Source: Xenorhabdus koppenhoeferi
Lineage (GTDB): Bacteria; Pseudomonadota; Gammaproteobacteria; Enterobacterales; Enterobacteriaceae
Assembly (NCBI RefSeq): GCF_900116635.1
Contig: NZ_FPBJ01000014.1
Span: 1 to 64,000, forward strand
Reading direction: 5' to 3'
DNA length: 64,000 nt
Shown here in pieces: positions 19,555 to 28,961 of the stretch (positions within the stretch are counted from its first letter, which is position 1; each line of letters begins with the position of its first letter). The notes beneath the pieces were generated by a model. The model was not told the origin of the DNA. It saw only the letters and a list, made by a program, of their open reading frames with translations, and did no database searches. The translations under genes were made by a program, and so were the position numbers.

Positions 19555-21477
19555 TTAATTTGCAATATATGTTGAATAGCTAATCTGATTATCGATATTT
19601 GCTTCGCTGTTATTTCCGCCACCTGAATCATATCCCCAGGTAACGACCCTTTTATCCGCTGTCAGGGCTGCAAATGCTCTTCCTGTCGCGTAGATAGCCC
19701 TTACATTTATCAATTGATCTTTGACATTTGTACAATCACCACCAAAATCGCTATCTCCCCAAGCGGTTACTGTACCATTTTTGTGTAATGCAGCACATGC
19801 ATTTGCTGTACACGTTACCTGAACAATATTCTCATTATATTCGCTGGGTGGCGTATACTTAGGGGGTGTATTTATATTGTAATTATGGGATATCTGGGCT
19901 TTATAGGATTGTGTCCTAAACATGACACATTCGAAATTACCAGATATATCTGTGATATTATCGTATGTCTTGATGAAGTCGAAAGGTGGATGTGGTGGTA
20001 CATTCAGAGTCATCGTCAACTTATTGTCAGTACCCAGAATTGATCTACCTCGCACGTTCTCAATAATATTCAGCTCACTTGTACCATCTAAGATATTCCA
20101 CTCAGAAGGATTAACTGATTGAATGGCTGAATCTCCGGGTACTGGATAGATAGCACCAAATTTAGGAGGAATAGGCGCTGCGAATGTTAAAAGCTCTGCT
20201 GTACCATCCTTATGGATAAACGTGAAATAACACCCAGCAGGTACAATTGCACGAGGGGAACTGTAGTCTCGATCTAGTATGATTGAATATGAATATTCTA
20301 ACCAACCGTTAGGAACCTCATTATTCATTCTGAGCCATGCTGAATGCTGAGTTTCAGTATTAAAGCCAAAGACAGCATCATCATTTCCGACAAGGATAGT
20401 CTTTTCAGCAGGTCCCAGATTCAATAGCGGCTGTTGCTCTAATCCCATGCCCCATATATCAATATTACCATCCTCTGTCATGGCCAGGACATTCAGACCG
20501 CCCATTGTAAGATCAATGTATTTTTTAGATTGAGATTGTTGTGGTGGTGACATGTGCATCGACGTTGTTGTAGACCAGAGTGTTATGCTTCCATCGTTAT
20601 GTAAGGCTCCATAACCGTATCCAGATGCTACTACTTTTTTCACATTCGAGTCGGTCAGGCCACCAGTTGTCACTCGTGGCTCCCTCTCTATTGCTCCCCA
20701 GGCGTATAGTTTTCCAGAATCAGTTAATGCGGCGAAACTAGATGCAAAAGATTCTGGAACACCGACTGGTTTACCTGAAGGAGTCTCTTCAAAAGGGTTA
20801 TCACGGGCTGCTGTACCACCATTACCAAAAATATTAATGGGGTTTATTATATGCATATATTTCCCACTGGGAAGAGAAGTAACGACTATTGGTATATCTG
20901 GTGCATTATCATAGAAATGATCACTTATAGTTGCGTTATAATTTTTATCATTATATTGCCAACTTACGTTGGCTTTTGGAGTATCCCTATATTGCCAAAT
21001 AACTGACATGGGATTCCCCTCCTCATCCCACGCAGTCAAGCACTGTGGCCCAAAGAGACCGTTAGCCGAAGTGTAAAGAATGGAGCGTGCACCCATGACG
21101 ATAAAAGGTTTTTCTGTTTTTTTAGGGGGTTGGATAGCATTACCACTTATTACTGTGAGAGATAGAGAGTCCGAGCGTCTGGTACCACCGTGGAAAATAT
21201 GATCAGCTGTATAAAACACTTGATAGGGAGAGCCATCAGGGCTATCTGGAATTTGTGCTATAGGATATTCAGCAACTTGAAACGGGTCAGGTAAATTATC
21301 CGGATCATCATCAATATGAAATGGATGTTTATCGTTCATGAAATGTAAAGTAATGGTATCCCCTTTTGATATATCCTCATATTTTTTTACGTATATTTTA
21401 ACGGAATCTTTTACTTTAGATTTATCTAATACTCTATTTGATGCTTGTAAAATGATGGGAGCTGACAAGGCACTCAT
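19555..21477 (-). CDS. RCC1-repeat-like beta-propeller protein
   Basis: 640 aa, no signal peptide, function unknown. The N-terminal region (about 10-115; GDTITLHF..., YQVFYTADHIFHG, SLSLTVIS) is a beta-sandwich-like unit resembling domain C of the four paralogues upstream. From about 235 it has RCC1-like repeats of the form 'alpha-xAALxxdGxvxaWG' (FAALTDSGKLYAWGA; VLAMTEDGNIDIWGMG; CAALHKNGTVTAWGDSDFGG; FAALTADKRVVTWGYDSGG). RCC1-type propellers mediate protein contacts and occur in secreted effectors as well as cytosolic regulators. AGAGGAATAAATT before the ATG is a strong ribosome site. It is the distal gene of the minus-strand island set, after the paralogues. Confidence 0.7.
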   Translation of the reverse strand: MSALSAPIILQASNRVLDKSKVKDSVKIYVKKYEDISKGDTITLHFMNDKHPFHIDDDPDNLPDPFQVAEYPIAQIPDSPDGSPYQVFYTADHIFHGGTRRSDSLSLTVISGNAIQPPKKTEKPFIVMGARSILYTSANGLFGPQCLTAWDEEGNPMSVIWQYRDTPKANVSWQYNDKNYNATISDHFYDNAPDIPIVVTSLPSGKYMHIINPINIFGNGGTAARDNPFEETPSGKPVGVPESFASSFAALTDSGKLYAWGAIEREPRVTTGGLTDSNVKKVVASGYGYGALHNDGSITLWSTTTSMHMSPPQQSQSKKYIDLTMGGLNVLAMTEDGNIDIWGMGLEQQPLLNLGPAEKTILVGNDDAVFGFNTETQHSAWLRMNNEVPNGWLEYSYSIILDRDYSSPRAIVPAGCYFTFIHKDGTAELLTFAAPIPPKFGAIYPVPGDSAIQSVNPSEWNILDGTSELNIIENVRGRSILGTDNKLTMTLNVPPHPPFDFIKTYDNITDISGNFECVMFRTQSYKAQISHNYNINTPPKYTPPSEYNENIVQVTCTANACAALHKNGTVTAWGDSDFGGDCTNVKDQLINVRAIYATGRAFAALTADKRVVTWGYDSGGGNNSEANIDNQISYSTYIAN

Positions 21478-21691
21478 AATTTATTCCTCTAATAATGGTT
21501 TATTACATGAAATATGGTTTAATTAATTTAAAAACTAATAAAAATAATCTATCAATATGAGTGATAAAGTTTATTGATAATGAAAAATATAATATGATCA
21601 AATAATTTTTTTACACAAATTAAAAAGCATATTCATATAGATAATAAATCAGTAAAACGTCAAGTAAAAAGATAATTTAAGCTATTATAGC

Positions 21692-23281
21692 TTAGTTGTC
21701 GTTATACACTTCTGAACAATCAATTAGAGAGCCTGTAAGAGCAGTGGTAATCCTTCCTTTCCAACTTGTTGCATGAGGGCTAGTAATATTGTCCAGAACG
21801 TAATAATCAAACTGAAGTAAGCCAGTATGACAGTTTTTATACATGGAACAACCCGTTAATAAGTCATATGGAATGCCTATAGTCGCAACTGCTGTTGTAC
21901 CATCTGGTCCCGGTTTTGTAGGCATATGCGTGTCTATGTTCTTCGTAAAATTTCTATGCTTTGCATTTACCGTTATTACTAATCTTATATTTGCTCCCAA
22001 TGGCGGTTTTGTTATGTCAGTTATATCATTAGTTCCTGTAATTTCAACTGTTAGTCCATTACCGTTGTTATTTTTATAATTGGATATAGTTTTACAGGTA
22101 ACAACATTATTATCTTTGATATCAACACAATCTGTATTACCAAAGTCATCTATAATATTACTGGAATTATCGGTACCAAAACTAGAATAAACAACGCATT
22201 TATCATAATAAGTTGGTTCTGGCCATGGTTTACCGGTATATGTTAAGGTCAGAGGCCTTGAAAATAAAACCCAGCTACTTTGGGAAGTTACCCTATAAGT
22301 AAATTGACAAGATACACCAGTTTCGTTTTCAAACATCTCATAAGGTAATGATATAAAATAATTTCCAAGTTTACTTGTATCTTGAAGAGGATAATCGTAA
22401 ATAGTAGGCTGATTATTTATAAAGAAACTTATATCATCACCAGGTTCTGAATTTTTATACTGTGGGATCTTTACCAAAAATGATTGTGCTCCATGTGTGG
22501 TTAATTGTCCTTCATCCTTAAATCCTTCAATTGATGGAGGGTCTAATAGGTCATGTGGATCATCAGGTCTAGTAGGAACAACATTTAATGATTTGTTTGC
22601 ATCAATTCCTTCGGCGACACCAAAAATGCTAGAATAGAAATTAGTTGTTAGTAGGTTTTTTTCCTGAGCATATACATAAAAGATAATTCTACCACTTTCA
22701 TCTGAGTTTAAGAAAATTCCTTTCATATTATCAGATTTATATAATTCTATCTTGGTACTATTATCATATTTATAGAAATCCAATTTTTCTATATCTGAGG
22801 AGTTGCCTGTATATATAAACACAGACACTTTTGGCAAAAATATTCCTTGGTTATCTTTGATTCTTGCCATCACTTTAGTTTGTGATTTACCATCATTTTC
22901 ACCAGGAGGACTATTAGGACCAATTGGAACATCTAAATAATTTTTGTCAAAATAGATTGTCAATGAATTTGGATCTAATGTTTTGGCTGTACAATTTATT
23001 GTAGGATAATGAAAATCAGTATCATTTGATATAACTAAGTCAAAAGAAATATTATCACCACTATTAAGGCTGGATGAAATATATACTGTTAACGTAAATA
23101 AACCAGCTGTTATGTCTATAAGAGAAGAACTTATAAGTGATACACCTATACTATTTGCTATGGTAATAGTTGTATCTTCTGATATTTGTCTATCAGAATT
23201 TAGTGTAACAGTAAATATAAGCTGCTGCCCTATAATAACATTAGGGTTTTGTTCAAGTGAAATGGATACGCTATTAGACAT
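21692..23281 (-). CDS. island paralogue 4: multi-domain beta-rich protein
   Basis: 529 aa, unrecognised family shared with the next three genes upstream. Four regions are visible: A (about 1-105, IIGQQLIFTVTLNS), B (about 108-250, DPNSLTIYFDKNYLDVP... VMARIKDNQGIFLPKVSVFIYT), C (about 265-375, PGDDISFFINN, ISLPYEMF, PLTLTYTG) and D (about 385-529, CVVYSSFGT, GLTVEITGT, GANIRLVITVN). Region B has the cadence of bacterial Ig-like (Big_1) domains. Its C-terminal half is Cys-richer than in the siblings. The frame is open to 23332, but TAAAGGAAATATA places the start at 23281 (MSNSVSISLEQNP). It is the most diverged of the four. Confidence 0.7.
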   Translation of the reverse strand: MSNSVSISLEQNPNVIIGQQLIFTVTLNSDRQISEDTTITIANSIGVSLISSSLIDITAGLFTLTVYISSSLNSGDNISFDLVISNDTDFHYPTINCTAKTLDPNSLTIYFDKNYLDVPIGPNSPPGENDGKSQTKVMARIKDNQGIFLPKVSVFIYTGNSSDIEKLDFYKYDNSTKIELYKSDNMKGIFLNSDESGRIIFYVYAQEKNLLTTNFYSSIFGVAEGIDANKSLNVVPTRPDDPHDLLDPPSIEGFKDEGQLTTHGAQSFLVKIPQYKNSEPGDDISFFINNQPTIYDYPLQDTSKLGNYFISLPYEMFENETGVSCQFTYRVTSQSSWVLFSRPLTLTYTGKPWPEPTYYDKCVVYSSFGTDNSSNIIDDFGNTDCVDIKDNNVVTCKTISNYKNNNGNGLTVEITGTNDITDITKPPLGANIRLVITVNAKHRNFTKNIDTHMPTKPGPDGTTAVATIGIPYDLLTGCSMYKNCHTGLLQFDYYVLDNITSPHATSWKGRITTALTGSLIDCSEVYNDN

Positions 23282-23323
23282 TATATTTCCTTTATAAAAT
23301 AGATGTTTCAATCTCTCGGGATT

Positions 23324-23450
23324 TATACCCAATGGATTTCAAGTTGCATCGCGACGGCAAGAGAGCAAATCCCCGGGAGCATAGATAACTATGTGACCGG
23401 GGTGAGCGAGCGCAGCCAACAAAGAGGCAGCTTGAAAGACGAAGTGTATA
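23324..23450 (+). repeat. ERIC element, 127 bp
   Basis: Full-length ERIC palindrome from TATACCC to GTGTATA, exactly 127 bp. It contains GTGACCGGGGTGAGCG, which corresponds to the conserved ERIC core, and the mirror segment CCCCGGGAGCATAG. It lies 43 bp upstream of the start of island paralogue 4, so it may be in that gene's leader. Confidence 0.93.
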
Positions 23451-23452
23451 AT

Positions 23453-23474
23453 ATCCCATGGCTTGACATGGGAT
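23453..23474 (-). terminator. hairpin after island paralogue 3
   Basis: ATCCCATG (23453-23460) and CATGGGAT (23467-23474) form an 8-bp perfect stem with a 6-nt loop, 15 bases past the paralogue 3 stop and next to the ERIC. The T run is poor, so terminator activity is uncertain. Confidence 0.45.
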
Positions 23475-23488
23475 GTTTATTCGGATAA

Positions 23489-24715
23489 CTATATAGACTT
23501 GGTATCTATTTTAGCGAACCAAATGTTTCCATATGAGACATTAACATCATTATCAGAACCAATTTGATAATCTAAGTAAATTAAACCATTTGGATTATTT
23601 GTTATATATTCACTAGGAATTGGAATTATTAATTCTGCTGTATTATTAGTCCCAATTGGCATTTGTTTATTTTTAAAATACTTGGTTGTTTTTTTCTCTT
23701 GTGAATTAATATATAAATTTAATGTTATCTTGGAGCCAAATGGTACCAGAGAGGTATTTGTAGAATCATCTAATCCTCCTATTATTTTCACAAATAATCC
23801 ATATTCCCCATATTGTCCAAATTTTCCGCTGTTTCCAGAAATAGTAGCGTCAGTGATCCAATCATTTTGTCGAACAATATTTTCAGGTGAAGGACCTCCG
23901 GAATTATAAACTGTGCAGGCGTCATATATTCTATCTACATCAGTCCATGGTTGATTGTGTGGGTTTCCGTGATAAGTAAAAGTTAATGATCTGGATTTAT
24001 AATCACTTATGTCTCCTGACCGATTAATAACAACGAAATAAAAATTTGATAATTTACCGACATCAAAAATCTCATAGGGTAAACTAAAATAACCATTTGT
24101 GTCTCTGCTGTTTATGATATGAATGGCATGTGTAGAATAGTGGTCATTCACAAAGAATAAAATAGAATCATCGGGTTGAGGGTTATCATAATTGACATTA
24201 ACTTGAAATTTGCTTTTCCCATCTGATTTCAAATTTATTTCAGAAAGATTAGGTATAGTGGGTTCTGGATATTTTTCTATCAGCTCATCCAATGTTTTAT
24301 TGACAATGTAAATATCATGATTTGCGGGAATTTCTTCTTGAGTGCCTAACACTTTTGCAAATAATTTGAAGACAAGTCCCCGTGATTTATTAGGATGTAT
24401 GAAAAATACAATATTACCACCTGGGGCTGATGTAATAAAAAACCCCTTTTCACCATTTTCTGATGTGATATTAATTTCTGTATTATTATTACTTTCATAT
24501 ACTATAACTTGTTCCCAAGTATCATCTAAACGCGTAGAAACAAAAATTTTACTCCCCACTAAAGGTTTTCCATAGATATCTCTCACTATTGTTGAAACTT
24601 TGGTATATATATTTTTTGGATACGTGCTAGAGAATGATGGGACTGACAAAAAAGGAGTCTCAACATTCAAAATTAATGAACTTAGGTTTATAGGTTCTTT
24701 AGAAAACTGATTCAT
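23489..24715 (-). CDS. island paralogue 3: short form lacking the N-terminal domain
   Basis: 408 aa. It aligns with regions B, C and D of its siblings but starts directly at region B (LSSLILNVETPFLSVPS... IVRDIYGKPLVGSKIFVST), so the first ~110-residue region A is absent. A clear ribosome site (CGAGGTAATCT) precedes its ATG, so this is a genuine short form and not a 5' truncation by sequence damage. Region C has PDDSILFFVND, FSLPYEIF, SLTFTYHG. Region D has CTVYNSGG, GLFVKIIGG, GSKITLNLYINS, ending WFAKIDTKSI. No signal peptide, function unknown. Confidence 0.68.
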   Translation of the reverse strand: MNQFSKEPINLSSLILNVETPFLSVPSFSSTYPKNIYTKVSTIVRDIYGKPLVGSKIFVSTRLDDTWEQVIVYESNNNTEINITSENGEKGFFITSAPGGNIVFFIHPNKSRGLVFKLFAKVLGTQEEIPANHDIYIVNKTLDELIEKYPEPTIPNLSEINLKSDGKSKFQVNVNYDNPQPDDSILFFVNDHYSTHAIHIINSRDTNGYFSLPYEIFDVGKLSNFYFVVINRSGDISDYKSRSLTFTYHGNPHNQPWTDVDRIYDACTVYNSGGPSPENIVRQNDWITDATISGNSGKFGQYGEYGLFVKIIGGLDDSTNTSLVPFGSKITLNLYINSQEKKTTKYFKNKQMPIGTNNTAELIIPIPSEYITNNPNGLIYLDYQIGSDNDVNVSYGNIWFAKIDTKSI

Positions 24716-24784
24716 AGATTACCTCGATTATTTTGGAGTGATAAAGATAAATTATGACATATAAAATATAATGTTAATTATATC

Positions 24785-24980
24785 TATACCCTTCGTCTTT
24801 CAAGTTGCTGCTTTGTTGGCTACGCTCATTCACCCCAGTCACATAGTTAGCTATGCTCCCGGGGATTAATGAAAGGCTCCTGCCTTTCACCGGGGGTCAG
24901 CCTTTGGCTGGGCAAATTCGTTCCCGACGAATTTGTCATTCCCTTGCCGCCTCGCTGCATCTTGAAATCCATTGGGTATA
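24785..24980 (-). repeat. long ERIC element with a 69-bp three-hairpin insert
   Basis: ERIC ends TATACCC (24785) and GGGTATA (24980) bracket 196 bp. The two ERIC halves are normal. A central insert (about 24868-24936) contains three consecutive perfect stems: TGAAAGGC/GCCTTTCA (24870-24889), CAGCC/GGCTG (24898-24910) and CAAATTCG/CGAATTTG (24913-24935). ERICs with an insert of about 70 bp are, as I recall, known from Yersinia. It sits between paralogues 3 and 2; outside it the gap (24716-25208) is AT-rich with no gene seen. Confidence 0.88.
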
Positions 24981-25208
24981 TGTTTATATATTTAAAATAA
25001 AAAATTTGTAAATATTGTAATGTTAATTTTATTTTCACAATTTAAATTAATAATTTATTTTTGTATAATGAAAAAAAGTTATCAGCGATGTTACATTTTA
25101 TAGGGTGAATGAAAATTAAATTTTTCTAAAATGTCTGATAATGTAAATATTATTATGAATATAAAAATCAATAACATATAATATTATATTGACTAATTAC
25201 CAAGATCA

Positions 25209-26810
25209 TTATCTAGGGATGGTTTCAATTTTTGCTGACCAAATCTTACTATAAAAATTCTTTCCATTATGTTTAAACTCGTATGTAAGCGAGATATTTC
25301 CATCAGTCCAATCATCGATTGGTTTAATATTATAGAGATCTACTTTAGGAATATTAATTAGCGCATATATTTTATTATCGTTTTGTAGCTTAACTTCAAC
25401 AGGATCGTATGATTTTATCCTATTAATATTTTTTGAGTTAATGTAAGCAGTTAATGTTACTTGAGTACCTACGGGTACCTTATCTTTATCTGTACTAGGG
25501 TTATCAGTTCCTAAAATTTGAATATATAACCCATCTCCTGGGCTACCAGGATAATATTCTATAGAAGTTAAGTTCACTAGACTATTATTGTCTATTATCT
25601 GATTTCCCGGAATACCGAGACTTGTATAAACAATACAGGTTTGATGATCCCTTGGAACATTATCGTCAGGGCTATAGGGTGTTCCCCCCATATAAGTGAG
25701 TGGCAGGGGGGCTGAAGTTAGTGAATCTCCTGATATTCTAACAATAACATAAGAAAATTGAGATTCAATCCCATAAGTAAATATTTGATAAGGTACATTG
25801 AAATTAGGAATTCCTAATTCTTGTTGGGGATTTTGAATCACTTTGTTCTGGCCTGAATATTGTGGTTGACCTTTTTCTGTCGCAACAAAAAAGAATACCA
25901 TATCGCCTGGAAGTGCTTTGTAATAGGGATATATTGTAACGAGAAAATCTGTCTCTCCATCATTAGAAATAAAATACCCGGGAGGGGAATAGCCTGAAAT
26001 ATATGGTGCTGATGTATAATGAGTGGAGTCAGAAGGAGGGCCGCCATAAATAGCATAAATTGGGGGAGCATATCCTTGAACAAAAATGCCAGAAATATAA
26101 TTAACTAACTGTATTCTTCCTGATAATGATTCTAACGCATGGACATAAAAAGAGATTTTCCCAGTAGTTGAATCTGAATTCATAGTAAACCCTTTTCGAT
26201 GCTCAAATGAAATAATAGGAAATGGTATTTTTCCTTTACTATCATAAGAATAAAAAAATAGTTTTATTTGGCTTTGTTGCATTGAAAATATAAATATTGG
26301 CACATCAGACAACGGTAATTTATTTGTTTCATCCGTGATAGTTGCATGTACTTTAGTGGTGTCATCAGTTATCGAAGCAATATGATCTGGATTAGGATAG
26401 GGTGATTTTAAATACGTATTGTCAACTATGAGTTTTAAGGAATTTGGATTAATATCTTTAGCTGTTCGTTTGTAGTTTCGAACCTCGAAACTGTCAATAT
26501 TTGAATTAATATTAAATGTAATATTTTCACCATATTGTGTGTTTTTGTTAATGAAAAATATAATAGTGACTTCAGCAAATAACCCATCCTGTTGTACTTT
26601 AAAAGGGATATGAATAGATGTATCTATTTGATTTTGTTCTTGGTTTGAAATGCTAATATTTTTTGATATATTTTCAATTGAAATATATGCGCCTTTAACT
26701 ATCGGATCTTTTGTAGTTACAGTAATAATAAGAGGAAATGATTGGCCTATTATTAAATCACCAACTTTTTTTAAAGAATATTTTATATTTGGTATGTTTT
26801 CTTTAGACAT
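25209..26810 (-). CDS. island paralogue 2: multi-domain beta-rich protein
   Basis: 533 aa, full four-region architecture. A: about 1-115 (DLIIGQSFPLIITVT... YGENITFNINS). B: about 118-265 (INPNSLKLIVDNTYLKSPYP, TKVHATITDETNKLPLSDVP). C: about 275-395 (DMVFFFVATEKGQPQYSGQN, VPYQIFTYG, FSYVIVRISGDS, LPLTYMGGTPYSP). D: about 400-533 (CIVYTSLGIPG, GLYIQILGTDNPS, GTQVTLTAYINS, YSKIWSAKIETIP). It is very similar to paralogue 1 throughout C and D, indicating a recent tandem duplication. No signal peptide or membrane helix. GAGG lies five bases before the spacer to the ATG. Function unknown; a secreted or surface-associated Ig-like protein is one possibility. Confidence 0.72.
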   Translation of the reverse strand: MSKENIPNIKYSLKKVGDLIIGQSFPLIITVTTKDPIVKGAYISIENISKNISISNQEQNQIDTSIHIPFKVQQDGLFAEVTIIFFINKNTQYGENITFNINSNIDSFEVRNYKRTAKDINPNSLKLIVDNTYLKSPYPNPDHIASITDDTTKVHATITDETNKLPLSDVPIFIFSMQQSQIKLFFYSYDSKGKIPFPIISFEHRKGFTMNSDSTTGKISFYVHALESLSGRIQLVNYISGIFVQGYAPPIYAIYGGPPSDSTHYTSAPYISGYSPPGYFISNDGETDFLVTIYPYYKALPGDMVFFFVATEKGQPQYSGQNKVIQNPQQELGIPNFNVPYQIFTYGIESQFSYVIVRISGDSLTSAPLPLTYMGGTPYSPDDNVPRDHQTCIVYTSLGIPGNQIIDNNSLVNLTSIEYYPGSPGDGLYIQILGTDNPSTDKDKVPVGTQVTLTAYINSKNINRIKSYDPVEVKLQNDNKIYALINIPKVDLYNIKPIDDWTDGNISLTYEFKHNGKNFYSKIWSAKIETIPR

Positions 26811-26878
26811 GTTAGCCTCATTTTTATTAATATAATATGGGTATTCAGGGTTATCGCTTAAGTGATAATCTGAATATA

Positions 26879-28507
26879 TTAATTACCATTGTTAGGATTA
26901 TTTGCTGGAACAGTTCCAATTTCTGCTGACCAAATTTTACTATATGATTTTTTTCCGTTAGATGTGAATTCATAAGTTAATTGAATAGTTCCTAGTCTTC
27001 TATCATATGGTTCAACATCATAGAGATCTTTTTTACGAATATTAATCACACCATAAATACCATCAGAGTATTCTTTTATAGTACCACTATATGGTTTCTT
27101 TCCATTGACATTCGATGAGTTAATATATGAAGTTAAGGTTACTTGCGTACCTATTGGTACTTGATCTTTATCAACACTAGGATTTTTAGTGCCTAAGATC
27201 TGAATAAACAATCCATCATTTTTATTACCCGGATAATTAATTATAGCATCTAAGTTAACTATACCGTCGTTGTCTATAACTTTACCCTGAGAAATCCCTA
27301 GGCTTGTATAAACAATACAGCGTTGATAAGTCCTCGAAACACTATCGCCAGGGCTATAGGGTGTTCCCCCCATATAAGTGAGTGGCAGGGAAACAGAGGT
27401 TATTGAGTCTCCTGTTGTTCTAACGATGACATAAGAAAATTGAGATTCAACTCCATAGGTAAATATTTGATAAGGTACATAAAAATTAGGAATACCTAAT
27501 TCAGTTTTGGGATTGTTAATAGTTCTATTTTGGCCTGAATATTGTGGTTGACCTTTGCCTGTCGCAACAAGAAAGAATACGGTATCACCTGGAAGAGGGT
27601 TGCTATATGGATATATTGTAACGAGAAAATCTGTTTCTCCATCATCAGAAGTCAAACTCCCGATAGGATCATAACCAGAAATGCCTGGTGCCCATGTAGA
27701 GTGAGTGTCATCAGAAGGAGGGCCGCCATAAATGGCATAAATGGGATGAGCATATCCTTGAGTAAAAATGCCAACAATTGAAGCAAGTAGCTGTACTTTC
27801 CCTGATAATGATACTTGTGCATGAACATAAAAATCTATTTCCCCATTTTGGAGTGTTTTTATTGTTAACCCCTCTCTACCATTAAATAAATTAATGGGAA
27901 TTGTCGAAGAGCCTGCAGAGTCATTAGAATAAGAAAAAATTTTTAGCTGGCCTGGTTGCGTTGATGTTATAAATATTGGTATATCAGATAACGGAGATTT
28001 ATTTGTATTGTCAGTTATGATTCCATGAACTTTAGTAGTAGCATCAGTTGTTGTAGCAACGTGAATAGAGTCAGGGTAAGGTGACTGCAAATACGTATTA
28101 TCAACTATGAGTTTTAATGAAGTTGGATCAATATCTTTGGCTTTGCGTTTATATGTAACAGATTGATAATTAGTAATATTTGAACTAAGTGTAAATGTAA
28201 TGTCTTCATCATATTTTGTGCTTTGGCTAACCCGAAATAAAATAGTAGTTTCAGCAGATGTTTTTTGGTCATTACCAGATGATAAAGGTATATGAATAGA
28301 TTGTCCGAACTTAGTTTTTTCTGGGTTTAAGATAGTAAGGTTGCTTGATACAGCATCAATTGTAATATATGCAAAATCAACTATTGGATCTTGTTTAGTT
28401 ACTTTAATAGTCAGTGGAAATTCTTGACCTATTATTAAATCCCCCTTTAGATTTAAAGAATATTCTACGGTTGGTTTATCTGTTGTCGGTGGTTTGTGAT
28501 CTACCAT
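26879..28507 (-). CDS. island paralogue 1: multi-domain beta-rich protein
   Basis: 542 aa, the most upstream gene of the paralogue set, 68 bp ahead of paralogue 2 and probably cotranscribed with it. It shares the same A-B-C-D layout: LIIGQEFPLTIKVT, DPTSLKLIVDNTYLQSPYP, TKVHGIITDNTNKSPLSDIP, PGDTVFFLVATGKGQPQYSG, VPYQIFTYGVESQFSYVIVR, LPLTYMGGTPYSPGDS, CIVYTSLGI, GLFIQILGTKNPS, GTQVTLTSYINS, YSKIWSAEIGTVP. The end is a short Asn-rich tail (PANNPNNGN). No export signal is visible. The conserved aromatic and Gly residues and the lack of catalytic-looking motifs point to a structural or binding role. Confidence 0.72.
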   Translation of the reverse strand: MVDHKPPTTDKPTVEYSLNLKGDLIIGQEFPLTIKVTKQDPIVDFAYITIDAVSSNLTILNPEKTKFGQSIHIPLSSGNDQKTSAETTILFRVSQSTKYDEDITFTLSSNITNYQSVTYKRKAKDIDPTSLKLIVDNTYLQSPYPDSIHVATTTDATTKVHGIITDNTNKSPLSDIPIFITSTQPGQLKIFSYSNDSAGSSTIPINLFNGREGLTIKTLQNGEIDFYVHAQVSLSGKVQLLASIVGIFTQGYAHPIYAIYGGPPSDDTHSTWAPGISGYDPIGSLTSDDGETDFLVTIYPYSNPLPGDTVFFLVATGKGQPQYSGQNRTINNPKTELGIPNFYVPYQIFTYGVESQFSYVIVRTTGDSITSVSLPLTYMGGTPYSPGDSVSRTYQRCIVYTSLGISQGKVIDNDGIVNLDAIINYPGNKNDGLFIQILGTKNPSVDKDQVPIGTQVTLTSYINSSNVNGKKPYSGTIKEYSDGIYGVINIRKKDLYDVEPYDRRLGTIQLTYEFTSNGKKSYSKIWSAEIGTVPANNPNNGN

Positions 28508-28961
28508 GATTATTTATAACCTCATATGTAAAGTGCCTGATTTTTTTATAAGTAGATTGGCATAAATTATTTATAGGCTTTATTAAAGCAAGGTGATTGT
28601 AATTTCATTAAATTATATATTTCGTGTTCCTTTAAGTTTTTAATAAGAGTTGATTTGTATTTATACGATAATGTTTTTGAACGAAGAAAGGTAATGAAAA
28701 ATAGTAATCACATAATAAAATATTATGTAAAAGTAATTATCAAGTATGCTTATTGAAAATAATAAATATTTATCTAATAAATCAATAATAATTAGATAAT
28801 TTTACATTGGTTTTTTACTAAACCAAATAAATAAGTTAATATTTAATTCAAGTGTTCATAGGTGAGTAAACAGGTTGCTTCAATGGGTTTTTTTATTCTA
28901 TCTAGATAAATTTTTATCAAAATAATAACCATTTAAAATAATAGAGTCAGATCAATAAATA
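28508..28961. other. AT-rich gap upstream of the paralogue set
   Basis: About 450 bp of very AT-rich DNA between paralogue 1 and the insertion sequence. It probably holds the promoter of the paralogue set on the minus strand. No gene, ERIC or clear hairpin terminator is seen. Confidence 0.5.
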
